From Mercurialis annua (lineage: Eukaryota > Streptophyta > Magnoliopsida > Malpighiales > Euphorbiaceae): DNA of 64,000 nucleotides. Shown in pieces: positions 22,271 to 33,745 of this stretch (its first letter is position 1; each line of letters begins with the position of its first letter). The DNA is taken from assembly GCF_937616625.2 (NCBI RefSeq), contig NC_065571.1:28098201-28162200 (forward strand), written 5' to 3'. The notes beneath the pieces are model-generated. The model ran no database searches, was not told the DNA's origin, and saw only the letters and a program-made list of their open reading frames with translations. The position numbers and the translations under genes are program-made.

Positions 22271-25200
22271 AACCGTTGCGATCGTCAATATATTTTGAAA
22301 TTATTGATGAGAAACTTACGTGAATTTTGGCAATAAGCCAAAAGTGCAAGTGATGAAATTATGAAGTATTTAGTTTAATTAACTTAAGATTATCAATGTA
22401 AGCTCCATATATATGTAATGAATTTGAAGACTATTGAAAAACAGTGGTTTCAAATTATGAAAATTTTGATAACCGGACCTAGTGACTGTGAAGTCTTGGC
22501 TGGCTGGTGCGGAATATACATGTAGAGTACATGTATTTGAATGTCGGGCCATAAATGTGTGAAGTATGGCCGAACAAAAGTAGAAAATGTGAAACAAATG
22601 TTTTATTTTTAACATGAATGTTTTGAAAACGGAGCAAGAAGTTGATAGTCAGTTAATTAAATGTAGTAATGGCGGTAGAGCATTGAGGATGACTCTTATC
22701 TGTGAGCGAGAAGACTATAGATAGAAAGCTAAACGGTAATATTTACCCATTATAAGACCAAAAATGTATGGTCTAAAGATTATGCATCAGAATGAATGAA
22801 AGATTCTGAGTAAGTCATTGTTTGAGATAAACAATATGTTAAGAGTAGAGATATCTAGATAAGAGCTCTGCGATAATGAAAAAAAAAAGACTGTAGACCC
22901 GTGAAGGGACACAGCAGATAGTAAATATTTATGAGGAGATAAGAAAGTGATATAGAAAGTAACGTCGTATTGAAAGGAGTTACGATGAAATAAGCGTACG
23001 AGTGAGGTAAATCGCTTATTACATTAATAGAGAAAGTATATGGAAAAGAAGTACAGAGTCTAAGAGCTTATATTAAAGAATTATATAAGCTATAAATGCA
23101 TAATAAGACGAGAGAACATAAGTTGTGACTGATATGTATCGATATTGTGAGTAATATGGAAATGTTTTATCGATATGTATGATTGTTAATTTGACTTTAC
23201 CGAGCTATGATGTAAGTAAAGTCACTAATTTAGGCTCAATTGAGATTGAGATAAGGTACACTGATGGTGAAAGTATCAATAGTAGACACAACTATAAATG
23301 TGCAAATGAGTATTGCACAAAAGAGATAGAGAAATATAATAGAAAAACGTATATCACGTTTGCAAAATATGGACACAAAAGAAGTTAAGATATAACCTAT
23401 CGTGAGGATAGCGTAAGTTAAATCCGTTAAGTGGATTTGTAGAACGTAGAATGAGTACTACTAGTTCTATTATGGGTATGAAGTGAGTGAACACTTCAAC
23501 TATTCTTATGAGGTATATAAGAACAAGGAGTTAAGCTACTCCTAGATTATTTCTGGAAATGGTGTTAATGGACAATGAGTCTGTGTGACTAAAAAAGAAA
23601 GGAGACGCACAATGTGTGCGACAAGTGTTGTAAATTCTGAGAGAACGTCAGAAATAAATTAAGATTTCCAATTGTAAGTGACAATTTAGAAACACTAGAA
23701 ATCTTAGATGATATCTAGTTGATCTGAGAAAGATTCAAGTGGTTAACGAGTGGAAGTAACCAGTATGGTTAAAGAAATTAGTAATTTCTTAAGTTTTGTA
23801 CAGGACTGCGAACACTGCTTACAAGATTTTTTAAAAATCTGTGCATCAGTAATGGAATTCAATCAAGTGAGTGTGAAAGTTGATTAGGCAAATCAACATA
23901 AGATTGAATGTGGGGAATCAAAAAGGGATGATCGACTGTAATGCAAGTGGTAGCACTATTCATAAGGTACGTAAGAAATTAAGTAGATATATGTTATGAT
24001 ACTTAACATAATCGAGCTATAGAAAATGTTCCTCGATGGCTGAGAAAGTACGAGATAAATTGTCAATAAATGAATTGAAATTGACAATAGTTATAATTCC
24101 ACTGTAAGTTGAAAGACACTAGTAGTGTGATGTAAAGTGCGAACTATTTTAGACAGTAGGAGATATTATGATATAAGAAGATAGAGATCCTACGATCTAA
24201 CTGTAAAAAAAAGTTAGTGAGTTGTATATCAGAGTAGCGCAGTAGAAATGTGGAGGTTTGCAGAAATTATTTGCATAGTACACTACTGTGCTAGCGACCG
24301 TTTAGTAAGACACTCAAATTTTGAATAGTCAAGTGTTGGACATAAGGTTTCAAACCTGAAAAGTCTATTGACACAACCAAGAATAAGATGAAGTGGAAAC
24401 ACTCCAGTTGAGTATATGATGGAATGTGTAATATAATATATGAATGAGTATGTGCTAGATGTAGATCGACAAAGAGAAGTTTGCGAATTCAGTATTGTTG
24501 ATGAAATACTGAAATCAAACGATAGATTGTGTGAACGAGACATGTATTGTCTGAGTATCACGTAAATAATTCTGTCACAGTACCACAAAAAGGTATTATG
24601 GTGTCAAGGAAATGTATCGATAGAACGATATAAAGGAAGAGATGAAAAAGATAGTAGTAAAATGTCTAAAGGAATAGTAAGTCAAATTGGAATGCCAGTC
24701 ACTATACTGATTTTGGCAAATATTTCCAAACTAGAATGGAAATAAGAGGAGATGACAAAGGATTAGCAGTCAAATTACCTAAGTATTAGGAAAGTTTTGA
24801 CTCAATGTAAGTGGTGGTGGACAGTATGATGAAGATCATACGTTTCATACTCTCAAAACTTTGCAAATAACAGCAAGTTGATGACAGTTAAAACGGTAAA
24901 GGTGAAGTCTACGGACGACTAAAACTTGTGACAAAATTGGATCAGTAAATAGACAGTAGTATCGTTTGTTCCCGTAAGACACAAACGACTTAAAGGGGTA
25001 AACCCAATAATAAGAGTATACACACCTTAAGTGTATACAAGACTATGGAGTTAGAGAACTCATAGAGTAATGCTATAAGAAGGCATTATGGGATCAAAAT
25101 AGTTGATCCCTCCTGTGTTAAGAGAAGTGAAAGAAAGAGAGGCTATAAAATATACAAATCATGTGTTTACATACGAATGAATATTGTTGAGATTTACACT

Positions 25201-25552
25201 TCGTTGAAAGACGAAGGACACTGATACAAAGAGGAAGCGTAATTGAGAGGTTTAGAGGCATACTATAAAGAGTATAACCTAAGTTATAAAGGAATATGGA
25301 GTGTTAACTCCAAGCCATGATGAATCGTGAAATATAAAGAAATTGCATGAAGATGCAACCGACGAGCTGGCGTCGTAACAAGTATTTCTTGTATCGTACA
25401 CGAATACTCTAAGATAGAGCTTAGGACTTACCTCCAGTAGAAATAAGTTTATGCTAGATAAGGCATAAGGATCGAGGTATGAAAGATGTTAAGGGTTAAT
25501 ATTGTTATTTAATAAGTGGCATTGGATTTTAAATTCGAGGACGAATTTTTAT
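22271..25552 (+). other. Chain of short stem-loops, non-coding internal region
   Basis: No coding frame here is believable. Short perfect inverted repeats follow each other every 20-60 bases. Clear cases are 22325-22343 (arms 7), 22516-22536 (8), 23065-23091 (9), 23772-23790 (9, loop 1), 24059-24088 (9), 24488-24513 (9), 24962-24988 (8), 25016-25038 (8) and 25090-25110 (8). Many more have 5-7 bp arms. The stems differ from one another, so this is not a tandem repeat. Confidence 0.75.
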
Positions 25553-25565
25553 AAGGAGGGGAGAA
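25553..25565 (+). promoter_or_regulatory. Polypurine tract of the plus-strand gypsy element
   Basis: AAGGAGGGGAGAA stands directly before the LTR start TGTAATACCCC. It corresponds to the tract at 364-376 on the other strand. Confidence 0.85.
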
Positions 25566-26880
25566 TGTAATACCCCGTATTTTTAAGTGATTGCAATATG
25601 CCACGAGGTAAAATTGGAGTAATCAAAATATTAAAAATAATATTTTGAGGGTTCGAATATTAAGAAAAATATTCGAAAAGATTAAGTTTAATAATTAATG
25701 GATAATAGTCAGATTGGACTATATAAAATTATTAATCTAAATCACGGGAAGTGATTTAATAAACCGAGAATACGTAAATTAAATATAAGAGTAAATTTAA
25801 TTTATGAGTGTCCCTAAAGGTTCATTGTAATTATAGATGTTTAAAATTTAAATTGGGAATTTAAAATTTAATTAATAAGATTTATCGGTACTAAAGAAGT
25901 GCTTATAAATTAAAATAAAATAATTTATAAGTCCCGAGCGAATAATTTTGGTGTCAATATTCGCGAAATAATATTAAGAAGCTATCATCAAATTTTTATG
26001 AAATTTGGACATATTTTTTATATTTATCGAAACTGATTCGGACTTAATAAATCTTCCGGGATTTATTAAAAGTAAAATATAAGTCGGATTCGAATAAAAA
26101 TTTTATTTTTATTCATTTTATATTTTATTAGATTTTTGGGTAATGTTTCGCGAAATTTGGAATTAGTTTCTGTTTGAACTACAGACGACTAATTAGAATC
26201 AGGGTTAATGTGCATGATTGAGCTAGTACTAATGTGTAGTTTAACTATTACCTATATATGACATTTCATTTGTTTCAAAAATGAGCACAGAAGCTCATTT
26301 GTTCATTTCAAATGAAATGAAGAGCTGCTTAAGCTCTCAGAGCAACGAAACCTAGGGTTTCGTTGCGGTTCGTTCGATTCTCGCATTCCGACTCCGATTT
26401 CTTCGATAATACGAACGTATTCGAGGTAATAACTGTTAATTTGAATTCAGTTAATAATAAAATGGATTATATTTGATTTTTAAACAGTTACCATATCGAA
26501 TCGATAGTATACGTATCGAATCAACGTTTAAACTATAGAATTAGATGTTTTGGATTGAGTTTTAGCATTCAGAGCAGTAAATTTAATTGTAGCATGTCAG
26601 AAATGGCCCCCGGGGATGCATGTCGGCAGCCAGCAGGCTGCATGAACGTGCAGCAAGTGCTACACGAACGTGCAGTGCTGAAACTGCACGATCATGCAGC
26701 GTGCTGCACGTTTTGCTTCACGAACGTGCAGCACACTGCTACACGAACGTGCAACCGGTCTTCGAAGGGGGAAATCAAATGGGCTTTTACCTTTACTGGA
26801 TTCCGATGTTTGATACGGAGATGGCTTTGTATTACAACCCAATCGGACACCGAAAAGTAAATTAGAACGTTTTAAAAGTT
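25566..26880 (+). repeat. 3' LTR of the plus-strand gypsy element, right end uncertain
   Basis: The start is TGTAATACCCCG. The first 550 bp hold at least six perfect hairpins with arms of 10-11 bp (25624-25647, 25652-25677, 25775-25804, 25902-25931, 26044-26069, 26092-26114). Another is at 26342-26366 with arms of 11. A cluster of ACGAACGTGCAG-type dyads lies at about 26640-26755. The expected GGGTCGTGACA end is not found, so the LTR is truncated or diverged at its right end. Confidence 0.7.
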
Positions 26881-28072
26881 TGGCTTAATTACTTAAAAAA
26901 CCCTCACCTTTAATCCTTCTTTTGTTTATACCCTGACGTAGAAAAAATGTCACATATGCCCTTGATAAATGACCAAATGAATCCGATCAGCTAAGGCCTG
27001 CAAACAACAGCAAACAGAGGTTAGATGGAACTTCCGGTGGGGGTCACCAGACGTTCGCTCCGACGCTCAAGTAAGGTTTCTGTGAAAAGAAGAAGAAGAA
27101 GAAGAGAAAAGAGAAAGGAATTTCAGAGAATAAAAGAAGTTGCCTAGGGTTTTCCCTTAAACCCCTTTTTTATAGTTAGGTTTTAGGAGCAAGCCTTGCC
27201 TTGCTGGCAGGCTCTCCTTCACGTGGTCCCCGAATTCAATTATGCCTACGTGGAGAATATCCCCCGTATGGGGCACAGTTTGTTAGGTGTGTCAGGTGGA
27301 GGGAACATTCCTCACGCATCTGTCAGAGGATCTTCTGTGGTCCCAAGATCTGGTACACATGATTGTGCTCGTTGGCTAGATCTCGGAGCTCGAACAAAGC
27401 TTGAAGCCCGGATTGCTTAGACCGAACTCACATGCTTCCAGTTCCAGAGCTTGAGTGTATCTAGAAGCTCGGGTTGTCTATACCCGGCTTTCACGTCTCC
27501 AATGTAGAAGTTCGGACAGGATCTTCGATCCGATCTTGCAGAAGTACGCGTCTCGGATGATGCTCGAATGTTCATCGATCCGTTGACCCCCCAGGTCGCG
27601 TGGTCTATGATCTAAGAGATGGTCGGATGTCGACACTAGGTCGGTAAAATGCTTGACTTAGCGATGTTCGTTCTTGGTGAGGTTGCTTCGCCCCTACTAA
27701 AATTGAAAGCGTGTGTCTTTTCAATTTCCCTCTCTTTTTCAGTTATAAGTTTTATTTTTCAAAAACTTATAAAACTTTTCACTTCTCTCTCTGATTTCTT
27801 CGCTTCTTCTGAATTTCTTCGTTTTCTCTGAATTCTTTTTTCTTATGAGTTCTTCGTTTTCCAATTTTTGCCGTTGCAAAGTTCTTGTGTTTTGGAGGAT
27901 CCTGCCATTGGTGATACCTGCAAGCTTTAGTGGATATTCTCTGTGTCTATTGCTATCACTCTGCAATCAGTATGTTCTTTCTTCTCTTTTTCATACATCT
28001 TTATTTTTCTGCCTTGTTTATGTGATTTTCCTTTGTGCTTCGAATTATTTGGCATGCCTGCATGTGTGTTAT

Positions 28073-29955
28073 TGTCACGACCCAATCTCAGGGCCGAGAC
28101 CGGCGCTAGGGAATGAGAGTGGTAGCTCTGAAAACCGTAGCAAGCCTTAAAACGTAAAATAATTTTTTGCTAATATCAAATGTCATGCATGACAGACATA
28201 AACACGTGTCATGCTAAGCATATAACAGGTATACATATCCTCTGGCAATCACAATCATTCAAAACACAGTAAGGATAAAGCATTTATACTTTAAAAACAT
28301 AAAGTAATATATGCAAAAAAACTATTTGATACAAAACATCTATCTACTGCAGCTCTAAGAGTAAAGTACTGTTTCTTTACATACTTTCAATAATACAGAC
28401 TTCTGGAAGTAGGATAGAAGTCCGTTGCTTCAAAAACGTCTTTCACCTGAGAGGAAAACTGTGAGGGGTCAATATATGGGAATATACGAGTTAGTTTGCA
28501 TAGTTACTAATAAGCATTTAAATAAAACATAAAATCGATAATGTAAACGATTCGATCAAATTCAACCGAGTAACTTATACAGTTGAAACCCTATTCTCCA
28601 AATATCTGTTGATATACGATAATAATCAAATCGATCGATCCAATTGGTAGAGTCCCGAGATAATTCAACCGAGTTCAACCTCTACCGTCACTTTATCCCA
28701 AGTTATGGGTCCCGAGATAGTTCAACCGAGTTAAACCCACTAGATACAGGTCCCGAGATAGTTCAACCGAGTTAAACCTCGTATCCAATTTGATATATGT
28801 ATTCCAACTTCGATACGTTACGATTTTCGATATTTGATACTATGGGCCCATTCATAATTTCTCAAATCAAAACTTGTGATCACACAGTCCTATTACCGCG
28901 CAGTAGGAAGGCACGTTTCAGCTGATCTAAACTGGTTTCAAATTTATGTATGAATGCAATTTCATATAAACATTCATGATATAAGCAAATGCGATGTAAA
29001 TAAATGATATAAAGCATTTGCGACATAAAAACGATATCTTTTCAAATACTTAAAAAGTAATAAACAACTCACAGAAAACGCTTATCCAAAAATTCGTCGT
29101 TGCTTAAAAACGTCAAGCTTCCCGAGCTCCTGGTCCAGCTGCTTCTTGCCTCGCCGGATCAAAAACGGTTTTAAAACAATTGACTCACATTAGAATCTTA
29201 TTCTAAGATTGATTCTAAACTCGAGACACGGCACGCTACACTCATTAACCGTCGTGCTTCTCACGTGATTATCCCGATAAACGGTATCAAATTCGTTTAT
29301 GGATCAAATATCACTTTTAATCAATTCTCGTTTAACCTTATTAGGTTAACGTCTCAAACTAATCGAGAACTAGTCGAATACTAATCGATTTCAAATCTCG
29401 GTTTGTGCGTACGACAAATTTTTCTCAAAACGGGTCGATCGGCGAAAACAATGTGCATACGCGTGTCTGCCTATGCGTACGCGCGTCTGCCTGTGCGGCT
29501 GCACAGGGGACTGTGCGTCCGCACATTGTGACTGTGCGTTCGCACAGTCCTGGCAGACTGTGCATTCGCACAGTCTGACTGTGTGTGCGAACGCAAAGTC
29601 TAGCTGAGGGCACGCACAGCTCGGTTGTGCGACGCACAGCCACGGGCTTATCCCGGGAGTCGATTCCGACGTGCCTATAGGCGTAAAAATGCTCCAAACG
29701 CATCCAAAACGCCTAATCTAACATCTAAACATCCAAATTCAATCCTATAATCGATAAAACGATAAAATCGTTTCGTGGCCTAAAACTTTAATTCGATATA
29801 ACTTTAAATTTATCCATCAAAACGATAAAACGTCAAGCTTACCGTGATACGCCACTGAAATACAATCGTTTCGAGTTATAGAACGTCGGAAACGGACGAG
29901 AAACATAATCGAGCGACGGAACCGTAATGAAATGACGATAGAAATGAAATGAAAC
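28073..29955 (-). repeat. Third gypsy LTR, end sequence TGTCACGACCC, right end lost
   Basis: The left end TGTCACGACCC and the following 70 bases match the inner end of the LTR at 3995-4065. Farther in, only the style is shared. There is a tandem repeat of GTCCCGAGATAGTTCAACCGA-type units (about 28650-28790), a perfect palindrome TGTCATGCATGACA near 28181, and a cluster of GTGCG/CGCAC dyads at 29450-29620, including 29530-29549 (arms 9, spacer 2) and 29554-29577 (arms 10). The outer GGGGTATTACA end is not found; the sequence returns to the surrounding Tat element near 29955. Confidence 0.7.
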
Positions 29956-30057
29956 TTACGAAGACTTGTTCAGGTAACTTTTGCGCTTATTTACTTGTTT
30001 TTCATGTTTGTTCTTGTTTCATACTTAGAAGACTTGTTCTTTATTTTCAGGCCGCCC

Positions 30058-30693
30058 AGATGTCCTACATGGCGGACCAGAATACCAACAAAAACTAGTT
30101 CGATCTCTTGCTGGCCAAGAACCTTCTTCTGTCTGAGAAGACTAAGGTTCGTGATGCCGAGAAACAGACTGCAGAGGCCAAAAAAATGGCTACTGATGGG
30201 GCGGCTTTTGTGTCTAGGCTTGAGAGCTAGCTGAAGGATTCCGAGGACCGTCGTACTGAGGACCTGGAAGTCTTGGAGAAATTGAGGGGAGATGTTGGTC
30301 GGCTTGAGATCGAGAAGTCCTCGGAAAAGGAAGACTTCGGGAAGCAGCTAGCCGACTTGACCCGCCGGAACGAGCTGGCAGCTAAGGGGCTTCGGGATAC
30401 CGTTGCAGATCAAAAGAAGAAGCTGGACGAGGTTACCAAGAGAGCCAGGGACGTAGAGGCCAAGATCGCCGATGGGGCTGCCCGGGAGGAGGACTTATAC
30501 GAAGACTTTCGGAGAATGATGTATGTCGGCGAGGTCTTAGCCGACGAGTACATGAAAGGTCGGTTCGGGGCCGACATCGACGTATCTGACTTCAAGTTAG
30601 ATGGCTAGGAGCTACATCGCCGGGCCAAAGAGCTGCCCGAGGATAATGACGTGCCGGCTGACATCGAAAATTATCTCGCCGACGACCAGAGTT
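30058..30693 (+). pseudogene. Antisense-ORF coiled-coil exon of the decayed Tat element
   Basis: One plus-strand frame encodes a charged, heptad-like coiled coil (LEIEKSSEKEDFGKQLADLT, VTKRARDVEAKI) and a C-terminal stretch with DEYMKGRFG. Three TAG stops interrupt it at about 30103, 30228 and 30606; the first two fit Gln codons. It follows a splice-acceptor-like TTATTTTCAG. The layout and the C-terminal position correspond to the last exon (40587-41066) of the better-preserved element in the satellite. No function is known from the sequence. Confidence 0.65.
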
Positions 30694-31020
30694 AGAATTT
30701 TGAGAGTCATTTTTGGCTTTGTAATTATAGGATAATTTCTTGTAATCTTTGAATATGTTTTATTTTGGTAAACTTTGAATTTTTGTACTTGCTGTTTTAT
30801 ATACAAGTTTTCTTCAATTTGTCTCCGAACTTTATTGTTTCTTTGAATGCCTTTTGCCATGCTCATAGTTTTATAACAAAAATTTGACTAAGTATGATAG
30901 TTCCCTGGTTTTTCCCATAGGTAAATTGACTTAGTTTTGAACTGGAATCGTTTGTATTTGTTCTTGTTTTCCCGGGATTGGATTAATATGAGTTGTACCA
31001 TGTTTCTAGCCCTTAGTTTC

Positions 31021-31270
31021 TTATAGCCCAGGGTGGCCATAATCCGTGGGTATCTCATAGCCTGTTGGTGGCACATAGCCCGCTGGTGGCATATAGCCCG
31101 TGGATGGCACATAGTCCGTGAATAGCACATATCCCGCTGGTGGCACATAGCCCGCTGGTGGCACATAGCCCATGGATTGCACATAGCCCGTGGATGGCGT
31201 ATATCCCGCTGGTGGCACATAGCCCGTGGATGGCACATAGCCCGCTGGTGGCACATTGCCCGTGGATAAA
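31021..31270. repeat. 18-bp minisatellite, about 13 copies
   Basis: The unit alternates between CCCGCTGGTGGCACATAG and CCCGTGGATGGCACATAG. Because 18 is a multiple of 3 it reads on the minus strand as a PPAGYV/PSTGYV six-residue repeat, which I take as chance openness. It lies between the integrase end and the antisense ORF, where Tat elements often carry tandem repeats. Confidence 0.92.
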
Positions 31271-31426
31271 TTACCGAGAAGGTTGCTCGGGTTTTAGAGG
31301 AAAGACACGGGAATTCTTTTTAATCTTTTTTATTCATGAGGGCAAAAACTTATGTTTGAGCTTTACAAAAGCCTAACCCAAACATAAGTGAAAAAACCCC
31401 CGAGGTACCTCGAAATAACAAGTAAA

Positions 31427-31609
31427 CTACTGATAGTATTTCCGAAGAACCTGGGAATTTCAAGTTCTCGAGAGCACTATGCCCGACATGTGTGCTATTT
31501 TGTAAGCTCATGCCCTGCCGACCTCGACAATTCGGTACGGGCCTTCCCAGTTAGCTCCTAGTTTTCCAACTCTGGCGTTCCCCTTGGCGATGTCTGCCTG
31601 CCTCAGGAC
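31427..31609 (-). pseudogene. Gypsy integrase C-terminus (Tat type), truncated
   Basis: The minus-strand frame reads GKLGANWEGPYRIVEVGRA, a stop, AYKIAHMSGIVLSRT, a stop, NSQVLRKYYQ and then a terminal TAG. This matches the familiar end of plant gypsy pol (NWEGPYR... then LRKYY). Both internal stops are TGA; the second stands where Trp is expected. It is cut at 31609 by the copia LTR. Confidence 0.85.
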
Positions 31610-33745
31610 TGTTAGCGGAGCGGGATGCGCGGGTCCGGATCGTATATTTCAAATCAAAATCAAAATTCCAACAATCCGGATCCTAAAGTTGATCATATAA
31701 AAAACAAATGGATCGTCGTATCATTTAGTAATTAAAGCACGCATCTAGGAATCATAAGAAGAATACCTATGTCGGTTCTCCAACGATTCTTGTAGTCCCG
31801 AAAGTACGGCGATCTCAATCTCGTCCACACGAGTATGCATCCGATTGAATCCTCGCCTTGAAGTAATCCGCAAGAGTTCCTCTTGCCGAGCAGCCCTAAG
31901 CTCAAACTCTCGCCGCGATTACGTCCTTACTCGGATGTATGAAAAACGTCGCGATGTTTTTCCCGTGATTGATGACTACTTGAACTCCTTCAAGTGCTTT
32001 CTCTCTCTACAACTTTGTAGTGAGACGTGTGTTGTTTTGTTTAATGAAATCAGCAAATTCAAGCTCTATTTATAAGGTAGAGCTTTGCTTTAGAATGCAA
32101 CACCTTGCATGCTAGGTGTCATACACCAAGTAAATGATTACTGATTCATGTGGTGACATCACATAGGAAGACATCATATAGGTGATGTCATCATATGACA
32201 TCCCATATATGATATAAGGTCATGACTTTATTACTTAATCACCATGACATCATCATTCCACTAATTTATAATTAGTCCTTTAAGTATCATTAATTACACT
32301 AATTAATTACTTAAGCCTTCTAATCATAAAATTTGGTTAAACTATAATTAGGTTCCTACTAATTTATAACTCTTATAAATTAGTCCCTAATTAACTTGGA
32401 CATAGTACAATTAAGGTCCTACTAATTTATAACTCCTACAAATTAGTCCCTAATTTGTACCTGTTTTTCATCTTAGATCAATTTCCGAGATATGCTAGAA
32501 TCCATGTGAAATCGATCTTTCGTAAACTCAATCGGTTGCACACTCTATTGTGTGTGACTAACTAGGTTCACATCTATATAGCAACGAGGGACATAAGAAA
32601 CGCCTTTCATATAATAAATAATTAAATCCCATTTAATTATTAATTCTCGTAGATCGAAAGTGACGTCTAGCAACATATCACGACCCCCAAATAGAGATGA
32701 ATGTTTCGATGCATTATTTATGAACCAATGTTCATAATTATCGTATACTCAAAATTCCCTTCATCTAAATTCCAATATCGACTAGTGTCTCGGTTAAGTC
32801 AAACACTGTTTGTCTTGATTATATGACCTCATCTCTCAGTTCTAATTCTTGATAAATATGACTTCCACTAGAAACAACTTTCTATGTATGTCATATACAC
32901 CTGCGCAAGTTCTATCATCCATCAAGAACAATTCGAGATAGCATAGAATCTTGTCTCTGGTCATCCAGAGTGATGAATCCTTTCTAGGTTAAACCCCTAT
33001 CTCCATATACAACTAATTAGAGCCAACACATCTATATACAAGATAGTGTCACCGCAAGTCAAAGGATATATGTACAATTATGAACTAGATGACATTAAAT
33101 TGATTTTAATGAATTACCATGTATAAGTCATCTACCGTCACTTGTTCGACTCACTCAACACCTTGAGTGTCCACATGTTTATTCTGATCCCCATCATGTA
33201 GTGTGAGACTCACTACTTCCTATAATTTAGTAACTCTTTACTAATTAGGAGAATAAACAGAGGTGACGATCTTTCCGGGATAATGTGATGCCCTTATTCG
33301 TAGGATCCCATCGATCGTGAAAGGTTATTTAGATCACTTGTATAATAGAATCCGTCACTCATATTCTTAGCACCTTAAGAATAGATTCTATCACAATGTG
33401 ATAAAGACAATACGTAATAAATGAACACTTAGTTGATGAGACACTTAGTTCAAATAGAACATATATATCTTTGCCATTGGGATTCATTTTACAAATATAC
33501 ATGATCAAATGGCCCTAGCTTACATACTAATAACAATCTCCCACTTGCACTAGTACCATTGACAACTATATCGAAGCCCTATCTTCTAAAGATGTAAATC
33601 TTAATGACTCTATGTCATGGGCTTTGTCAGCGGGTCAACCATGTTATTGGCTAATAGTATCTTTTAGAGAAACACCTTCCTCATTCCAACATTTTCTTTA
33701 GATAATATGATAATGCCTTTCATTATGTTCGGCCAAATTATGAGA
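31610..33745 (-). mobile_element. Ty1/copia element, 3' end (pol tail, polypurine tract, 3' LTR)
   Basis: The minus-strand LTR begins TGTTATTAGTATG at 33535 and ends CGCTAACA at 31610 (1,926 bp). Just before it is the tract AAGTGGGAGAT, and before that the end of RNase H, where NNMVDPLTKPM can be read near 33636-33604 with a stop and probable frameshift upstream. Beyond about 33745 the satellite begins, so the rest of this copy is missing. The LTR is the inverted counterpart of the one at 58232-60194. Confidence 0.85.

Larger units (their letters stand above)
22271..26880 (+). mobile_element. Ty3/gypsy element, 3' part, non-coding and hairpin-rich
   Basis: This plus-strand element consists of internal sequence (22271-25552), a polypurine tract (25553-25565) and an LTR starting TGTAATACCCC (25566). 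The LTR start, tract and preceding ATTCGAGGACGAATTTTTAT match the gag-only gypsy at 1-6974, but the rest has diverged, so it is a relative and not a copy. Its 5' part was separated by the copia insertion and lies outside the window. I see no gag or pol motif in 3.3 kb. The right end is not sharply defined; sequence changes character near 26880-26970. Confidence 0.75.
26970..31609 (-). mobile_element. Tat-lineage gypsy element, 3' part, decayed
   Basis: On the minus strand this has the integrase C-terminus (31609-31427), an 18-bp minisatellite, a coiled-coil ORF on the opposite strand and an LTR-like block (about 26970-27690). The LTR-like block shares phrases with the 595-bp LTRs of the element at 38025 (CCTGCAAA..., CTCCGACGCTCAAGTAAG). 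An antisense ORF between pol and the 3' LTR is a known feature of the Tat lineage. The copia insertion at 31610 cuts it on its pol side, and a third gypsy LTR fragment splits the antisense ORF. LTR borders are approximate. Confidence 0.65.

Noticed and set aside
22271..25552. Hairpin chain as a cluster of microRNA precursors
   Set aside because: The arms are 5-9 bp, far shorter than plant microRNA stems, and there is no long foldback.
26555..26865. Overlapping frames on both strands near 26555-26865, rich in Cys, Arg and His
   Set aside because: They fall on the dyad-repeat cluster of the gypsy LTR, and several frames are open at once.
31021..31256. PPAGYV six-residue repeat protein
   Set aside because: It is the reading of an 18-bp minisatellite, with no start context or conserved flanks.
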